This document shows, piece by piece, positions 46,901 to 58,620 of a DNA stretch of 64,000 nt. Source of the stretch: Heterobilharzia americana (taxonomy: Eukaryota > Platyhelminthes > Trematoda > Strigeidida > Schistosomatidae). The notes under the pieces are model-generated. The model was not told the origin of the DNA. It did no database searches and saw only the letters and a list, made by a program, of their open reading frames with translations. The stretch spans positions 1,054,001 to 1,118,000 of the forward strand of contig OX104128.1 in assembly GCA_944470555.2 (NCBI GenBank), in the 5' to 3' direction. The position numbers and the translations under genes were made by a program. The first letter of the stretch is position 1, and each line of letters begins with the position of its first letter.

Positions 46901-47637
46901 CAACAGCACCAACAACAAGCATTAATCATCATCAACGCGAGAAACCTAAAAGGAGTAGTCTCTTTCACTCACCCACCTAGACAACAGCATTTCGACTACA
47001 GGCGACGGCCGTGGCACATATGAGGATGTCGAAGACAAGATCGGAAAAGCAAGACAGGCTTTCATTAATCTGAAATGATCAGTGTGGAGATTTACTGCAC
47101 TCAGCACAAAGAAGAAGATTCGGATTTTCAACACTAACCGCAATTCAGTGCTTCCATGTGATGGTTGAGAGACTTGGCGCGTCACGGAAAGCATTTCCAA
47201 CAAACTACAGATATTCGTCAACAGGTGCCACCTGCCCTCACTTGATACTGACACTGAAGATCAAGTGAATCACCGGAATAATAAGAATAAGCAAGCAACG
47301 AGGAACTCTGGTCTGCTAACGAACCAACCAAGAACCTATCACCCAACAAATATGCACATGAAGATAGTGGGGATGGCTTGGGCATGCACTGAGAAGACCA
47401 TTCGGGGACATCAAGCGCCAGGCCAGTCCATCGAGTGGAATCCAAAGTGGAAACAACGAGATGGGCATCTGAGTCGAGGGTGACATGGAGGAGATAGTGT
47501 GATGAAGAAATGAAAGGTTGTGAGCAGTGGTGGTCCAGGTTGTAAAGACTGCAGAGAGGAGAGTGAAATGTCTACATGCTACTGAATCTCTATGTTCCAC
47601 TAGGAACCCAAAGGAAAAATAATAATAGTAATAATAG
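46901..47637 (+). mobile_element. RTE-A insertion, 5'-truncated, defective subfamily
   Basis: Starts in the Gln-rich stretch after the RT and ends in AATAATAGTAATAATAG. It is flanked by a perfect 12-bp duplication (46889-46900, 47638-47649). 46966-47306 is nearly identical to 38360-38700, including an in-frame TGA-creating change (CTGAAATGATCAGTG). Its protein frame is broken. Confidence 0.85.
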
Positions 47638-47649
47638 TTAAATACTTCA
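47638..47649 (+). repeat. Target-site duplication, right, of RTE-A copy at 46901
   Basis: TTAAATACTTCA, identical to 46889-46900. Confidence 0.85.
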
Positions 47650-48359
47650 ATATAGCATGTAGTCATTGACTATAGTACAGCTCTCTTTTGTGCGCGATTT
47701 TGCAGTCTTGGCTGACTTCTTTTGAAATTTATCTTTTGTTGCGTGAAATATTACGAAAAATGTGATTGAATCTCGTTTTATTTTCACAGTGTTCATCAAA
47801 GAACTTGTTTGGAATAGTAAAAGTTGAGTCAATTCAATGCTACTATGAAATATTAGGAACAGTAGCAAACCTAACTATTCCTTTCGACCTTATCAAATTA
47901 CTGGAATAAATAGTTTGATCATTGGACGGTAACTACCTTCATTTCTTCTACTTCCATATACTGACCGCTCATTCCATCACCATCGCAGCGCACTCTGGCT
48001 GACGTTCAGCTATTGTAGGCATTCAGCCAGAAGTTTCCAATTTACATTTACAGCTTATATAGCTGACATCAAATGGGCTTTCTAGAAGCTACATCCAACC
48101 TCTTTAAATTACCAAGAAACTTCTTATACAAAATAAGTGTTTCATTCAATGTTCCATAGTCCCCTCTGAATTAATTGCCACAGAACGGAGGAAAGTGACC
48201 GAAATTTGACAGGAATTAGCTGAAGATCCATTGAGATAGTCATTTTTAGTACAATTTGTGCTCAAAATTCATCAGTTTTTTAGGTGAATATATAGCATCT
48301 TCACTTACCTACTTAAAGGTATGAATTCATTTCTGGATTTTTCTCACTAAACGTTTTCC
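47650..48359. other. Unassigned sequence
   Basis: No gene or recognised repeat seen. Confidence 0.3.
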
Positions 48360-48455
48360 GATTCATTCCACCCAGAGGTCGCTGGTTCGAATCCTTTTAT
48401 AAACCAGATTATCATTTCACTTTCAATCATCACCCAGTATCAGTAATGCAAGTCT
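48360..48455 (+). mobile_element. SINE-III 3' part
   Basis: Box B CTGGTTCGAATCC at 48380-48393, followed by the family tail TTCAATCATCACCCAGTATC. The 5' half of the tRNA head is unclear. Confidence 0.5.
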
Positions 48456-49939
48456 GTCAGACTGCAACTATCTCAGATAGTCATAATGATAATAAGAAGT
48501 GAGGTTCAGTCGTTTACACTTCAAATTTCTAAGGTTATAAAACCCATCATTCATATTGTAAGCTTAACTGACAAGTTTTTGTAGGTGTCAAGTGTTACCT
48601 AGTCTAGAAAGTGTATGTCCATGATTTTCTGTTGTCTGAAACCCATACATATGACAAGAAATCGCATATGTTTAAAACCTATTTCGCCCATATTTTTATT
48701 CACCTTGACGATTGTCCGAGGTAGCATAAACATAGAATCAGTTAGACTTTCGGCAGTGCCGCTATGAACAGTATGCTCAAAAGAACTTTCATATTAGACA
48801 TCAGTCTGCAGCTGAACCTTAGGATGATTCTAAGAATTTACATTAAAACACCGGTAGAAAGATATTTACCTCGACACATATGGTAAATCTGCAGAACCTA
48901 CATATCAAACTTTTTGAAATTTGTCGGTTAAATCTCGTGGTTTCGCAGATATGGTTATTTCATTAATTACTTCGACAAGATGTATACTGTTCAGTTGGAT
49001 CCCAGTTGACAACCATTTATGCGCTTTTCAACTGAATATCACAATGAAGGATAAAAATAACAGTGGAACTGGCTGTTGTTTCTATATAATCTCTACTTAC
49101 GCATCCGAAGGATAAGTTCAGCTGAAAAGTGTTTGGCCTCCTACTGAAAGTCGAACTCCAAGAGGCAGTTATTTAATCTGGCTTAGATTGACAGAAAGTC
49201 AGTTAAGTAATCCATTCGCAATTCTAGCCAAATGAACAGATAACGCAGATTTTCTGCTACAAATGTGGTCAAACAGCAACCTATTTCTGGCTATCAGAGA
49301 GATGTTGTTTGAGGTGGTGTCCACTGTCCTCAACTCAACCGTAAGCAGAGGTAGAGTATATTGTAACAGTTTGTTGCCGGAGAGGGTCAGTGGAAGATTA
49401 CTGCTTCTTTAGAAACACCTCTATGACGCTTTCGTTGGAGCATACATATATCTATACCCAAGTCGGTGAAATAGAACTAAAACTGGAGGATTTTTTGAAC
49501 CCGGAGTTGAGTTTGAGAATACTAAAACAGCTTTTTAAGAGAAAGTGACCGGAAGTAGGCCTGGATCCAATAATTCCATTCTTCCTAAACAAACCCAGCA
49601 TGACCTTCAGTTAGCCGTAGAAGGGCAGAAAACGCAGTAATATGCTATCCTAAAAGACATCAAAAGGCCATTATATATAATCAGCTTTATTTAAATCCGG
49701 AAGTTCACATATGCAGATACTTTTAGACTCATAGCACAATAATGTGTAGAACCATCTTAGATATGGAATGAGAAAGATTCTATGCAATGATGGGTAGCTT
49801 AGGTTGAAGCGACGAAAAATGAGACATTAGTGGGTAATGGTAAACAGTCGCCTAGTTTTGCAAAGTCGACTGCGGTGTGACAGTTGACAGTGAGTGATAG
49901 TATAGCTGAACTTACTATGAGCTGTTCGACAGATTGTTT
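48456..49939. other. Unassigned sequence
   Basis: No clear gene or repeat. Part of it (49160-49900) may belong to the gypsy remnant that follows, but no diagnostic motif was found. Confidence 0.3.
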
Positions 49940-50650
49940 AAACTGATTGATATTCATCCAGGATATTCACCTTCTCCGTTGTTAAATCAACCACAGACAT
50001 TGTCACTAGTTTCTTCTCTCTTAACCTGATCTGTCAGGAAATGTTTTCGTAGCAGAAGACTTCTTGGCCAACCAACAGTATGCAGAAAACTATAGTTCTG
50101 TTAGCCGAAGATGTTGACATTGTAAAGTCTTCCAGACACAGGCTAACAAGTCAAAAAAATTGAGATCCTTTTTCCCACTTTCTGACGTAAATTATTATTT
50201 CAGGATTGATCTGCTTTGGTATGCCATCAGAATGGATTAGTCGAACGCATCTATCATTCCACTCTCTTACGAAGTGGAATCAGCGTTGATACGTTAGTGA
50301 CTGGTAAAATGTCTTCGTTGATATAAAAGGCTTGATTAACGTTTGCCAACTTACACCCCTTGCAACATAGATGAAATCACCGGGTCAGACGTGCTCTACG
50401 GAAGCTCGCAGTATCCTACTTGGCGAATGAAGAGTGGTAAAAGGCTGCAGTTCTTCGGTTACACTCATCCTTGTATCACAGACAGCATATCGTGTAACCG
50501 TTCCACTAGTATTATAGAGATTAAGAGTAGATTCTTTTGTAAGAAAAGTCAGTCACTTGATAACATTGTAAACTGGTTGAAGTAGGTTTTGGCTGAAGAG
50601 AACTTAAGGGCAGCCAGACCGGAGCACAGTTATAGTCTACTGAACCCCTT
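49940..50650 (+). pseudogene. Ty3/gypsy-like integrase remnant
   Basis: The clearest part is at 50213-50300, reading CHQNGLVERIYHSTLLRSG. This matches the HPQ.NG.VERFHR.LK block that carries the catalytic Glu of the DDE integrase core. Upstream (about 50090-50150) a decayed segment resembles the C..C region before the integrase core. Downstream, an 80-codon open frame (50343-50585) could be the integrase C-terminal region but has no firm motif. Stops break the frame throughout. No LTRs seen. Confidence 0.5.
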
Positions 50651-51226
50651 CACTGTTAATCTGAGTTGTGTAGGTTTATGCCAACTCCCAGGTCAAGGCT
50701 TGTGTCACAACTAAGGCCGACAGCTCGAGACCGTAAAAGATATGCATCACAATTCCTCACACTACTACTAGTCTGTCCATTCTGGCCGTTACCTTAAATT
50801 TCATAATTTAATTTAAAATCTCTTAACACTTTCCTGTGACTCTATGTGAAGTTCAACGATACTGTATTCCTTTTCTGACTTTCAACTTGTTGCCTTGTAG
50901 CCTGTTTTGATGATATGAACTGTAGGAATTTGGATTATTGTTCAGATATACCACATCCACCTCTAGTAATGATTGACTTCATTGTCTTTAAGGTAGTTAG
51001 TGAAATAATCTCGGTTATTCTAATGATAATTTGTATGAAGCGTTGGTAAGAAGGTTCTCCAAAGAAGTAATCGAAAGTGAATTGGAAAAACTTCGAAACG
51101 CGTTTTTAGTAACGATACGCCATAGAGTTTACTAATAGGTCAACTGAAACAATCATGTCGACAGGGAAACATCTTTACTAAAATACCATACAAGTGTAAT
51201 GTATTGAATTCACAAAACAATGTTTC
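50651..51226. other. Unassigned sequence
   Basis: No gene or recognised repeat seen between the integrase remnant and PLE2. Confidence 0.3.
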
Positions 51227-51488
51227 GGTTGTAATGTGTTCTCGCAGCTGGGTTGTTTAATCATGAAGAATTCATCGTCTTCCTTCTAGACGACATCATC
51301 AGCACCAACTTCACTATGAAGTGAGATGTCAACATCTCTCCATCACTGAGTGATTTACTACCTTGCTCTGACGATGTGGTGGTCTCTGACTGGTTGTTTC
51401 CTTCGATTGTTGTGTCACTGACTATATAGAATTTCATGTTGGTTGCCCATTCCTCTGCTTCACCTCCAACTTTTCTGTCATTTACCGT

Positions 51489-52091
51489 TTATCTTATTGG
51501 TTGATAGATTGGGTCCATGTCTATACATCTATTGATTGCTGACTGACTGAATGACTGGCTGACTGATCTGAATGCCAAGCTTCTAGGAATCCCCTGATAT
51601 TCTTCGTCTTCCCTCTCCCCATCCAACATCACCACTACATTGTCCAAATTGAATTCATGTCCATAATTATGCACAAGCATTGAAATGAGTGACGAAATGT
51701 CGTGACGTTCAATAGTCGATTGGTGCTCATGTAGATGAAGTCGAAGGTGGCGACCACTTTGTCCAATGTAGTGTTGAATATAGTTATATTGTAAATAATA
51801 TTCGGTTTGTCTTTGGTCTTTGGTTGTTGCATCCTTTGGTCTGGCTAATGAGGTTTGGATGGAATTTGTTGGTTTATGAGCCACATCAATTCTGAGTGGT
51901 TTCAGTAATCTTGTAGTGATTTCTGATATATTCTTTATGTGTGGTAGAACGATGTGTTTGTGGATTTCTGTTGATGACTTTACAGTTGATGATGTAGGGG
52001 ATAGGCATCTTGTGGTGAAGTTTTGTGGGTATCCGTTCTTCTTCAAGATGGACATCAAGTCTGATGGAACTGTTCGACCGTTGTCTGACAA
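51489..52091 (-). pseudogene. PLE2 left half: linker and GIY-YIG endonuclease
   Basis: A 200-codon open frame. Residues 17-30 (KKNGYPQNF) are the end of the RT/thumb region. Residues 45-72 hold HIVLPHIKNISEITTRLLKP and HKPTNS, the conserved linker. Residues 98-125 are the GIY-YIG core with HYIGQSGRHLRLHLHEH (YIG 108-110, R114, E122), followed by GHEF at 144-147. The C..C pair usual just before YIG is missing (QYNYIQH), unlike PLE1. The RT catalytic part is absent, so it cannot be autonomous. The open frame may reflect a young copy. Confidence 0.8.
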
Positions 52092-52515
52092 CTTATTTCC
52101 AATTCAACGGGAAGATATACAAACAGATGAAAGTAACTCCAATGGGATCCCCGATATACGGACTAATTGCAGAGACAGTGATGCAGAGACTGGAAGCCTT
52201 CATCCTACCTGTGATCAAACCAGAATTCTGGATTCGCTATGTGGACAACACTTTTGTCATGATTGAAGAGGATGATATGGAAAACACCCACAATTTGTTC
52301 AACAACGTTTTCAATGACATGAAATTCAGGATGGAGAAGGAGTCAAACAACCAACTACCATTCCTGGATGCTTTCGTCAGTAGGACAAATGCGGGAAAGC
52401 TGTAAATCCAAGTGTACAGGGAGCCAACACACACTGACCAAATCCTCACCTACAATCGCAACACCCTGATGACACACAAAATCAGTTGCGTGCAGATTCT
52501 ATTGAAAATTTTGGA
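52040..52515 (+). pseudogene. PLE2 right half: Penelope-type reverse transcriptase core
   Basis: The frame from 52025 carries LTTYFQFNGKIYKQMKVTPM, MGSP (motif B-like region), then WIRYVDNTF at about 52230-52255, PFLDAFVSR and, after a stop at 52403-52405, IQVYREPTHTDQIL. These are the ordered RT motifs of Penelope-like elements. The catalytic motif is YVDN instead of YVDD (AAC at 52247-52249), which removes one of the two metal-binding aspartates. The sequence then jumps at about 52505-52530 into the region after the nuclease. Confidence 0.8.
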
Positions 52516-53029
52516 CAGAGGTAGGGAAGACGAAGAGTATCAGGGGATTTCTAGAAGCTTGGCATTCAGATCAGTCAGTCAGTCAGCCAGTCAGTCAGCA
52601 ATCAATAGATGTATAGACATGGACTCAATCTATCAACCAATAAGATAAACAGTAAATGACAGAAAACTTGGAGGTGAAGCAGAGGAATGGGCAACCAACA
52701 TGAAATTCTATATAGTCAGTGACACAACAATCGAAGGAAACAACCAGTCAGAGACCACCACATCGTCAGAGCAAGGTAGTAAATCACTCAGTGATGGAGA
52801 GATGTTGACATCTCACTTCATAGTGAAGTTGGTGCTGATGATGTCGTCTAGAAGGAAGACGATGAATTCTTCATGATTAAACAACCCAGCTGCGAGAACA
52901 CAATACAACCAGGACCATCCACCTGAGCTACAAATATTCTCAATCATTTCAAAAACAATGTTTTTCTCCTCCACCTGATTTCCTACCACCTTGAAGTGTA
53001 TTCACACTCTATGTAGTACTTATCGAACA

Positions 53030-53410
53030 GCAATGGACAGCTGTTTCGTCCTATCACAAGAGTCTTCAGCAATGCACACTCAGTTGCTGATCAATAATGA
53101 GTAATAGTTTCAAATCAATAAATTTTTATAAGCTAACAAATGAATTACTGTTTGTCACTTAATACTGACTTCTTCTAGGCTGAATTTCTTGGACGTCTGG
53201 TAAGAATTTGTGACCAGTGGGGTTAAGGCAATTACAACTGAGGCAGATGTCCGCCATGTATGTTGAGTGACGGATTCTGATCCAGGGGTTTCAGTGGTAA
53301 CGTGCTGGCTGTGTAATCTTAAGTTCCTCGGTCCGATTAAAGCGGACTTATATTTATGCACTGCTAATTAGTCCCATTCTAGGAAGAACCAGAGCAGTAA
53401 GGTTTTCAGT
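53030..53410. mobile_element. SINE-II inverted pair
   Basis: Minus hammerhead at 53030-53076 (CTGAAGA, GGACGAAACAGCTGTC, stem I with one mismatch; stem II weak). A plus tRNA-like head at about 53287-53340 contains GGTAACGTGCTGGC. A decayed plus hammerhead follows at 53358-53398. Same order as at 63718-64000. Confidence 0.55.
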
Positions 53411-53871
53411 GGTTCTCCAAATGATGCTACTACATGACGAATACCACCTTGGAATCAATCGATCCCCACAGCTATCCAGATTATATTATCTTCATTGTGT
53501 TTACTATTTGATTTTATGGCATGATGTGTCATCTTGAGAATAGTTTTCACTCGTCACCAGTACTTATTGATGTCATCTTTTGTCAGTCAGTTTGTCTTTA
53601 CATATGTATTTTAGAATGTATGGGATGCGAAAGATATATTCGGTGTTGATTTCACCATTGAATCGAATCAATTGACTTATCTTTGACACTAACGCTTCAC
53701 TGTATACCAATTGTGGAACAAAAATATTCGTAAAAGACTTACAGCACATGAAGTAAATTCGATTCATTTCACAGTAGTTTTTGTTCTTAGTTTGAGAAAC
53801 CTTATAAAGGTAACTACATGTTATAATATAGATGCATTTAGATCCCTTGATATATTTGAACAATAATAATA
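53411..53871. other. Unassigned sequence
   Basis: No gene or repeat recognised. An AATAATAAT run directly precedes the RTE-A copy. Confidence 0.3.
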
Positions 53872-55318
53872 ATGGGCACAGGCCCTCCGACAAAAGCAAA
53901 AGTCCTGGATGCCATAAAACTGCTGAAATGCATGGGAAGCAGCAGGACCAGATGGAATCCCTCCAGAAGCACTGAGAACAGGGACAACAGCGGACATACT
54001 CATACCACTTCTGTTGCAGAAGGTTTGCAAAGAGGGAAGAAAGGAAGGAAAGGTGCCTATTTGTTGTTTGGGAGAAGCGCTACCGTCTCAAGCTCCCCAA
54101 AGAAAGGAGACCTACGTCTTTGCAAGAACAAGAACTTGTGCGGAATCATGCTCCATCTCCGTCCACCTCAAGCAAATTATTATGCCGCATCACCCTGGAG
54201 AGACTAAAGAATACGCTGGACTCAAAGTTACGACTGGCTGGCTTCATGTGTAGATCAAATTGCAACGCTACACTACTCGTCATCATGAAACAGAGTATAG
54301 AATGGCAGTCCAGTCCAGTCGCTACCTCAACTCAACTTTATCGACTGTGAAAAGGCATTCGACAGCGTCGATCGAGAAATAATTTGGCACATAGTTGTTT
54401 CAACACTATGGAGTGAGTGCCACAAATCTTTATCAACCTGATTCAATAGCTAGGTGAAAACACCACATGCCAAGTGTGATCCACAATGGAAATCTCAGTG
54501 ACGCTTTTGAAGTGAAAACAGGGCACAGGAGTAAGACAAGACTGTCATCTACTATCACCCATGATGTTCCTGATTTCGGTGAACTGGATCATGCCTCAAA
54601 CTGTTAGGAACGAGAAGACGGGCATGTACTGCGCGGACCGATGAAAAGAATCCAGAAGAGTATTCGGATTTCACCGACGACGATTTACGTCTAGTGTAAC
54701 ACAAACTCGAATATCTACAGGTGAAAACTAACAAGCTGACAGAAGAAGCTGCGAAGACGGGACTTCAAGTGAACATGGAGAAGACAGAGGTGGTGAAGAT
54801 ATCCAACCAATAACAAAAACAACAAATGTCAATCCCCGTCAGCTAGAGAAACCTAAAAGAAGTAATCTCTTTCACTTATCCAGGCAAGGCAGCATCTTTT
54901 CGTCTACAGGCGGCACAGATGAGGATGTCAAAACCGGATCGGAAAGACAGCAAGACAGGTTTCACTAATCTGAAATCAGTGTGAAGATTTACTGTACTCA
55001 ACATAAAGCGTGAACAACATCCGGATTTCAACACCAACGTCAGTCAAGTCAATGCTGAGAAACTTGGCCCGTTGGGAAACTTGGAGCGTCACGAAAAGCG
55101 TTTCCAATAGCTGCCACCTACGCTCACTCGATACTGACACTGAAGATCAGATGGCCAGAATAATTAAAATATGCATAAGCAACAAGGAACTCTGGCAACG
55201 AACTAACCAAGAACCTATCACCCAACAAATATGCATAGGAAGAAAGTGGACATGGGTTACATTGGGCATGCACTGAGAAGGCCGATTATGGACATCACGC
55301 GCCAGACAAGTCCCTTGA
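53872..55318 (+). pseudogene. RTE-A copy truncated at both ends
   Basis: Starts at PPTKAKVLDAIKLLKC, the entry into the RT domain (reference residue about 535). It runs through RT to the region after RHTLRRP and stops at about 55318 without the last 150 bp or the tail. Many frameshifts; the FADD equivalent near 54665-54690 is in a broken frame. 54010-54235 is nearly identical to 37480-37700. The right edge abuts a SINE-I arm. Confidence 0.8.
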
Positions 55319-55324
55319 GTGTAA

Positions 55325-55432
55325 TTACAAACATCTGCAATATCGAGGCATCCACGTAGGAGCCTATATGCCAATACAAACCCGTCAATTCGGTCCTATC
55401 AACGACGGTATAATACAAGCAATAACACAAAA
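55325..55432 (+). mobile_element. Solo SINE-I right arm
   Basis: Carries CAATATCGAGGCATCCACG, CATATGCCA and AATTCGGTCCTATCAACGACGG ... AATAACAC in order, that is the region after the hammerhead including the terminal repeat. No tRNA head or hammerhead present. The second part of the arm is listed with gaps only for brevity. Confidence 0.6.
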
Positions 55433-55433
55433 G

Positions 55434-56210
55434 TTTGTTTATTAGCTTGGCCTGACGACCTAGTTTATGATTGGTTGTTTCTGCTAAGATCTTGTCATTG
55501 GCTCAATATTTATTTTGATTGGCTGTCTTTATGATTCAAAATTTTACCTTGTTGTTGTTTCTTACTGATTAGTAGATGGGGTTCAATGTCAGTACATCTG
55601 TTGATTACTGACTGACCTGAATACCAATCTTCCGTTCATGATTTCCCCATTTTCTCAGAGAAATCCATGTTCGCAGTTGTGTGTAAGTCAACCGTGCACC
55701 TTATCAAAAGATGTCTGCGTAATTCGTTGTCAGCCAAGGAGTCAACCTTGAAAAGTAACAAACGGGTTGTCTTATCCTACATGAAGAAAGTCTTCGAGAT
55801 CGCAGCTACGTTACTGAAGCCTTTTCTAATCGTTGTAGCTAAAAAAAGGCCTACAAAATCTCTTCACTCGCCGTGATCCAAACGAAAGATACAATATTTG
55901 GGGAAGAGAAACTATCTTCGCCCCTATAAATGTATACGGGCAACTGTGGACATGAATTTGACTGAGAAAATTTAGAAAACTTGATCTCCCATCTAACATT
56001 CAGTAAGAAACAATAAGAAGGTTAAATTTCGGGTTATCAGGAAGACCAATCGAAATAAGTATGGAGACAATGACAAGATCTTGACAGAAACAACCAATCA
56101 TACACAAGGCCATCAGGGCAAGCTATTAAATAAACTGTGGAGAAAGCCATGTAGTTCATGATTAAACAGCATAGCTTAGACAGCACAACCACATCAAAAT
56201 TTGGATTACA
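55434..56210. mobile_element. Penelope-like element 3 (PLE3): inverted, 5'-truncated
   Basis: 55434-55528 and 56040-56133 form an inverted repeat (for example GATCTTGTCATTG against its complement). 55529-55650 resembles the PLE2 minus 3' region. From about 55655 a plus segment contains SNKRVVLSYMKKVFE and KKRPTKSLHSP (55750-55876), the PLE linker, followed by a decayed nuclease region. As in PLE2, the 5' ends meet in the middle. Confidence 0.65.
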
Positions 56211-56944
56211 CAATAAATAAGTCAAATGATAAAGGTTATTAATTTGAATTTACCCCTTGCATTTCAGTCCGCCTAACAAATACTGCTAGGAAATGACTTC
56301 ATTGTTCAGCTAAGGTGCGAGTTAAACAGTTTTAACTTATGATACGATAATCCTAATATCATTGTCACCCGTTGAAAAAATCCTCCTCTTTTCCTAGCCT
56401 CTATCTTAACTATGTAGTGACTGCTGAAGTTATTTTCATGAAAAAATAACAAAGTTTACTAGGCGAAAATGACTGATTTACCGTGATAACGTTTTGTTTT
56501 CTGCTCGCTTTAGTAGTGTGAAGTAAATTTCAGTTACAAATATATAAGTTCTTAGGTTTTCAAGCAGAAGACAATAATAGAAAATAGGTGGAAACATACT
56601 GAAGATATTGAAGATACTTTGCTCCCACTCCTAAACTGATAAGTAATTGTCGAAAGTAGATCATGAGGCATGTTGAATTAATCAATATTGTGTTCATGAA
56701 TCGTGTATTGTTAGCTGGTCAGCAGGAACTTCTGAGCGACCTGGGTTTCATACTTGTTTACACTCGTCTGAAAGTTGTATCTATGACCTCAAGGGAACTG
56801 TATGTTAAATTTAATGGTAATCACGGTTGGGGACTAGGAGCAGAGTGGAGGACACTTGTTTCATCCTGTATGGAACCTTTCAATGACAAGAAAATTAAAA
56901 ACTGTAGCACTAAATAATACTGATCATAAGTGAACTGTATATCT
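56211..56944. other. Unassigned sequence
   Basis: An 84-codon open frame at 56663-56917 has no recognisable motif. Nothing else seen. Confidence 0.3.
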
Positions 56945-57170
56945 TGACTCTATAACCCAGTGGATAGTGCTGGACTACTTGAAGCGAAGGTTGCTCAGTT
57001 CTAATCCCAGTCGGAACATTACCACTCACCGAGACGGAGGCAAATCCCCCTGATAAGTCCTGAATAGGACGAAATCGCTAGCCACTAGCCATCAATACTC
57101 TCTAAATGAGAACACACGAAGTATCAAAGCATGCGCGAACGACCCCATATACTGATAGCAGCAGACGATT
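56945..57170 (+). mobile_element. Degenerate SINE-I copy
   Basis: tRNA-like head (CCCAGTGGATAGTGCTGG), box B-like GTTCTAATCCC, hammerhead remnant at about 57040-57085 with CTGATAAG and GGACGAAA but no cleavage segment, then right-arm fragments (CATATACTG). Confidence 0.5.
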
Positions 57171-58440
57171 TCGATTCACAAGTAGTTGTACCATTGGCTA
57201 TCATATTCCAGTATTCACTAGATCAGTGTGAACTGAAAGAGAAATGTAGGAGGAATAGTTTCATTTTATTTCTTTTTTAGTCTTGCCACACTTTTCTTCT
57301 TTTTTCTATATACACTTACAAATCGTCTTCCTCTTCATCCCCATCGGTTACATCATTCCTTAGAGCGTTATGTTGCATAAAAACATTCGCTTTCTGTCTT
57401 TCTGTTTGCTTTTTTCTCAGGACAGAAAAAATTCTTTAGAACGGCTGATGAAATCTTCTCAGTGCTTATTTGATTAAGTTTTTGGCGAATGGTGAAGGCA
57501 GAATAAGTTTCCAAAACAGCTAGGCTTTAAATATAATCAGTCATGCGTTTCAAGTAAGTGACTATCTGGCAACGGTACACTGATTTTTATTTAAAATGTG
57601 ATCGCTTTCTTCAGACAGTTGAAATATGTACTTTTCCGTTAATTTAACTCCACATAATGTAAACAACATTTCAATGACAGCATACTAAGGGAAGCATAGA
57701 AGTATAGCAACTGTTTTATGCTTAAAAATCATTCCTTTCAATCAGTCACAGATGTTAGACGATCATTCCACTGTTTTTCAACTCTTCAATGTTTACAATA
57801 ACCATCTGAGACAAATCTTCAGATTTTAATCTATATTGATATATACATTCAGAAGATTTACTTGTGAAATGTGTGATGAGGTACAATGCTAGTCTATGTA
57901 TTCATTTGAAAGGCGATCAACATATTCAAAATTTAATATAACAGTTAGAAGCGATAGTTTATTTGAAACCTGTATGATGTATTGATGAAGTACATCCAGT
58001 CACATTGACCGGTCACTGGAGATTGATTAGTTTCTTTCATGTTGTCCAGTCTTGAATGCTGCCTGAAGTCTAACGATCATTTTTTGCCATGTGGCCACTA
58101 TTATGACGCTAAGAAGGATGAAACTTAAGTTCGTGCCTTCAAGTCGATTGCTACCAATCAACTAACATTCAGTTGTGCTTATCAATTTACACATACGAGT
58201 GGTCACCTATACACTGGGGTACTCATTTGTCTGTGCATGTAAGAGCAACATAGCACATTCCAAGATGACTTCAACAACAAAACAAATCAAATGATCCAAC
58301 GGACGAAGGTAATAAATGTTTAACTTCTTGAATGGTAAATCATATCACTGAAACCGGTCACAAGGTTGATTCGTTTGCATCTTTCAACCTATTTGGAAAA
58401 AACACTTAAAGATGTGTTAATTGGTTGGAGTTAATTGGTA
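57171..58440. other. Unassigned AT-rich sequence
   Basis: No gene or recognised repeat. A pyrimidine-rich tract lies at 57265-57420. Confidence 0.35.
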
Positions 58441-58620
58441 GAAAGTCATAGACCTAAGTTTCGTGCTTGTTGGGACTCGTCAGTAAGGCGTATCTTCAAC
58501 CTCAACGGAACTGATATGCGGCTAGAGATTCTAACCGGAGTCACTCAGTGTTGTAGCGAGCAATGTCAACACCGAGCTATCTGGGCCGCGAATGGTCTCC
58601 TATAGGACCGCGTTGCATAC
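58441..58620 (-). mobile_element. Degenerate SINE-I copy
   Basis: On the minus strand about 58453-58500 keeps CTGACGAGTCCC and CACGAAAC with a short loop. Stem I and the cleavage site are gone. The middle section follows to the right. Confidence 0.45.

Larger units (their letters stand above)
51227..52910. mobile_element. Penelope-like element 2 (PLE2): head-to-head inverted dimer
   Basis: The outer arms 51227-51621 and 52516-52910 are near-identical inverted repeats of about 395 bp, both the 3' end of a PLE. The left half reads on the minus strand (linker, GIY-YIG nuclease, 3' end). The right half reads on the plus strand (RT core, then directly the 3' end). The two 5' ends meet near 52050. 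Each half is truncated inside the RT region, and the right half has also lost the nuclease. Confidence 0.85.

Noticed and set aside
52571..52610. CAGT tetramer repeat considered as a CRISPR-like or satellite array
   Set aside because: It is a short tandem repeat shared by both PLE2 arms; there are no spacers, and the setting is eukaryotic.
56663..56917. 84-codon open frame
   Set aside because: No motif and no splice or promoter context; chance length in this sequence is plausible.
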